A stretch of DNA of 5,095 bases from Pseudomonadota bacterium (lineage in GTDB: Bacteria > Pseudomonadota > Alphaproteobacteria > Rhizobiales > Rhizobiaceae): the NCBI GenBank assembly GCA_023433855.1, contig JAEYTV010000566.1:1-5095 (forward strand), written 5' to 3'. Positions 4,318 to 5,095 of the stretch are shown here, piece by piece. The number at the start of each line of letters is the position of its first letter. Within the stretch, counting starts at the first letter, position 1. Under the pieces are notes generated by a model. That model had not been told where the DNA came from and made no database searches. It worked only from the letters and a program-made list of their open reading frames with translations. The position numbers and the translations under genes are program-made.

Positions 4318-5095
4318 CGCAGCGAATCTCCCGTGCGGACAAGCGGGCGGGTGTCGAGCTCAAACTCCGAGGTAATGCCATCCTCCCCACGCAGGGCCGG
4401 TCCGACCAGCTTGCTGTCTTCGAAGCGACCGGACGATTCCAGAGCAGTCAGCACTTCGGGCAGATCCATGGTCCGACCCGCGAGACGCATCCTGCCATCG
4501 GCGAAGGATACCTCGATCGCATAGGAATGCGACGGCAAAGCCAAAGCCAGGTCGTCCAATGCTCCCAGCGCGCTTATCGCGCGGTTCTTTATATCCAGCG
4601 CCATCTGCTCCGGCGCTGTATCCGCCTTCTGCGGTGTCGCGGCCCGCGCAACGGCCTGGCGAGCCCTTTCGGCCCGGATCTCTACGGCCGCTCGGCGCTC
4701 GGCGTAGCTGTTCTGGAGTATCGGCCGTACCGCCAGAGCCGTGACGGCAGCGACCAGGCTTACGCACAGGACTGCGGCAAGGACGAACTTTATACGGCCA
4801 CGCGTGCCGGCGACCCGTTGCCGCTGTGTCGATACTTGCACGGCACCCCCTTCCGGAAGCGGCGCCGAGATGACAACCTGACGGGCCTCGGCCACATTCA
4901 GAGCGGCCAAGGCGGCAGCGACACGCGACCTGGGAACGATCGCGACGGCGACGCTGATCTGCCGCGCCTCGCGGCTGATCCCGAGCACCATGTGGCCGAA
5001 ATAAATATCGGAAGCAGGCAATGGCGAAAGTGCCCCCAGTCGTGAGGCGACGATGCCTTCGAGATGGCTGGCAGCCTCTATCGGCAGCTCGATCC
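4314..5095 (-). CDS. gspL: GspL-type T2SS assembly platform protein, PilN-like (5' end outside window)
   Basis: Inner-membrane platform protein. In T2SS, GspL links the cytoplasmic ATPase GspE to GspM and the pseudopilus. The frame is open to the window edge, giving 259 visible residues; the true start lies upstream. The first ~45 residues (LEGIVASRLGALSPLP, then DIYFGH) match the end of the actin-like cytoplasmic domain of PilM/GspL proteins. A basic stretch (TRGRIK) precedes one TM helix at about visible residues 101-123 (FVLAAVLCVSLVAAVTALAV). An Ala/Arg/Glu-rich coiled-coil segment follows, then a periplasmic PilN/GspL ferredoxin-like domain (about 170-255, with SYAIEVSFADGRMRLAG). The stop overlaps the gspM start as ATGA (4317-4314), so the two are probably translationally coupled. 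The call rests on architecture plus the adjacent gspM. A PilM-PilN fusion of a type IV pilus is the alternative, made unlikely by the pseudopilin genes downstream. Confidence 0.82.
   Translation of the reverse strand, partial: IELPIEAASHLEGIVASRLGALSPLPASDIYFGHMVLGISREARQISVAVAIVPRSRVAAALAALNVAEARQVVISAPLPEGGAVQVSTQRQRVAGTRGRIKFVLAAVLCVSLVAAVTALAVRPILQNSYAERRAAVEIRAERARQAVARAATPQKADTAPEQMALDIKNRAISALGALDDLALALPSHSYAIEVSFADGRMRLAGRTMDLPEVLTALESSGRFEDSKLVGPALRGEDGITSEFELDTRPLVRTGDSLR

Noticed and set aside
3895..5045. Plus-strand open frames opposite gspL and gspM
   Set aside because: Low-complexity Arg-rich translations antisense to supported genes; no family features.
1..5095. CRISPR arrays, tRNA or rRNA genes, insertion sequences, phage attachment sites
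   Set aside because: No spaced direct repeats, RNA-gene-like folds, transposase frames or terminal inverted repeats were seen; nearly every base belongs to the gsp genes.

Overview
The window is one dense minus-strand operon segment encoding a type II secretion system (T2SS). Read right to left, the genes are a PilN-type gspL (5' end outside the window), a subtype-b gspM, a small HR-domain gene of the gspN/gspC kind, gspF, gspG, gspH, gspI and gspJ. A few dozen bases then follow in which gspK would be expected to begin. Base composition is GC-rich with strong third-position GC. The PilN-like GspL, the GspM of the 'Mb' type and the short HR-domain protein together suggest a proteobacterium, most likely an alphaproteobacterium of the Sphingomonadales type. 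That placement comes from protein style only, since there is no rRNA or other marker gene.

Layout. Positions 5093-3215 hold the inner-membrane assembly platform: GspL (one TM, periplasmic ferredoxin-like domain), GspM (one TM, periplasmic ferredoxin-like domain) and a secreted or anchored HR-domain protein that should contact the outer-membrane secretin. Positions 3211-2003 encode GspF, the polytopic platform core. Positions 1994-82 encode the pseudopilus: major pseudopilin GspG, then minor pseudopilins GspH, GspI and GspJ. All four carry a basic leader, a prepilin-peptidase site after Gly and an N-terminal hydrophobic helix. Positions 1-81 hold an unresolved gene junction with a short perfect hairpin at the window edge.

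Coupling is very tight. gspL/gspM, gspM/gspN, gspH/gspI and gspI/gspJ each overlap by four bases (ATGA). gspG/gspH overlap by 20 bases, and gspN/gspF and gspF/gspG are separated by 3 and 8 bases. No promoter or convincing terminator lies inside, so these genes are probably made from one message that begins upstream of gspL. The secretin (gspD), the ATPase (gspE), the prepilin peptidase (gspO) and most of gspK are not in the window.

The system itself is known. The points worth a second look are the gene order (L-M-N directly before F), a GspG C-terminus without the usual acidic calcium loop next to a G7 run, a GspH with Asp instead of Glu at mature position 5, a TTG-started GspG with a long basic leader, and an unclear gspK start.
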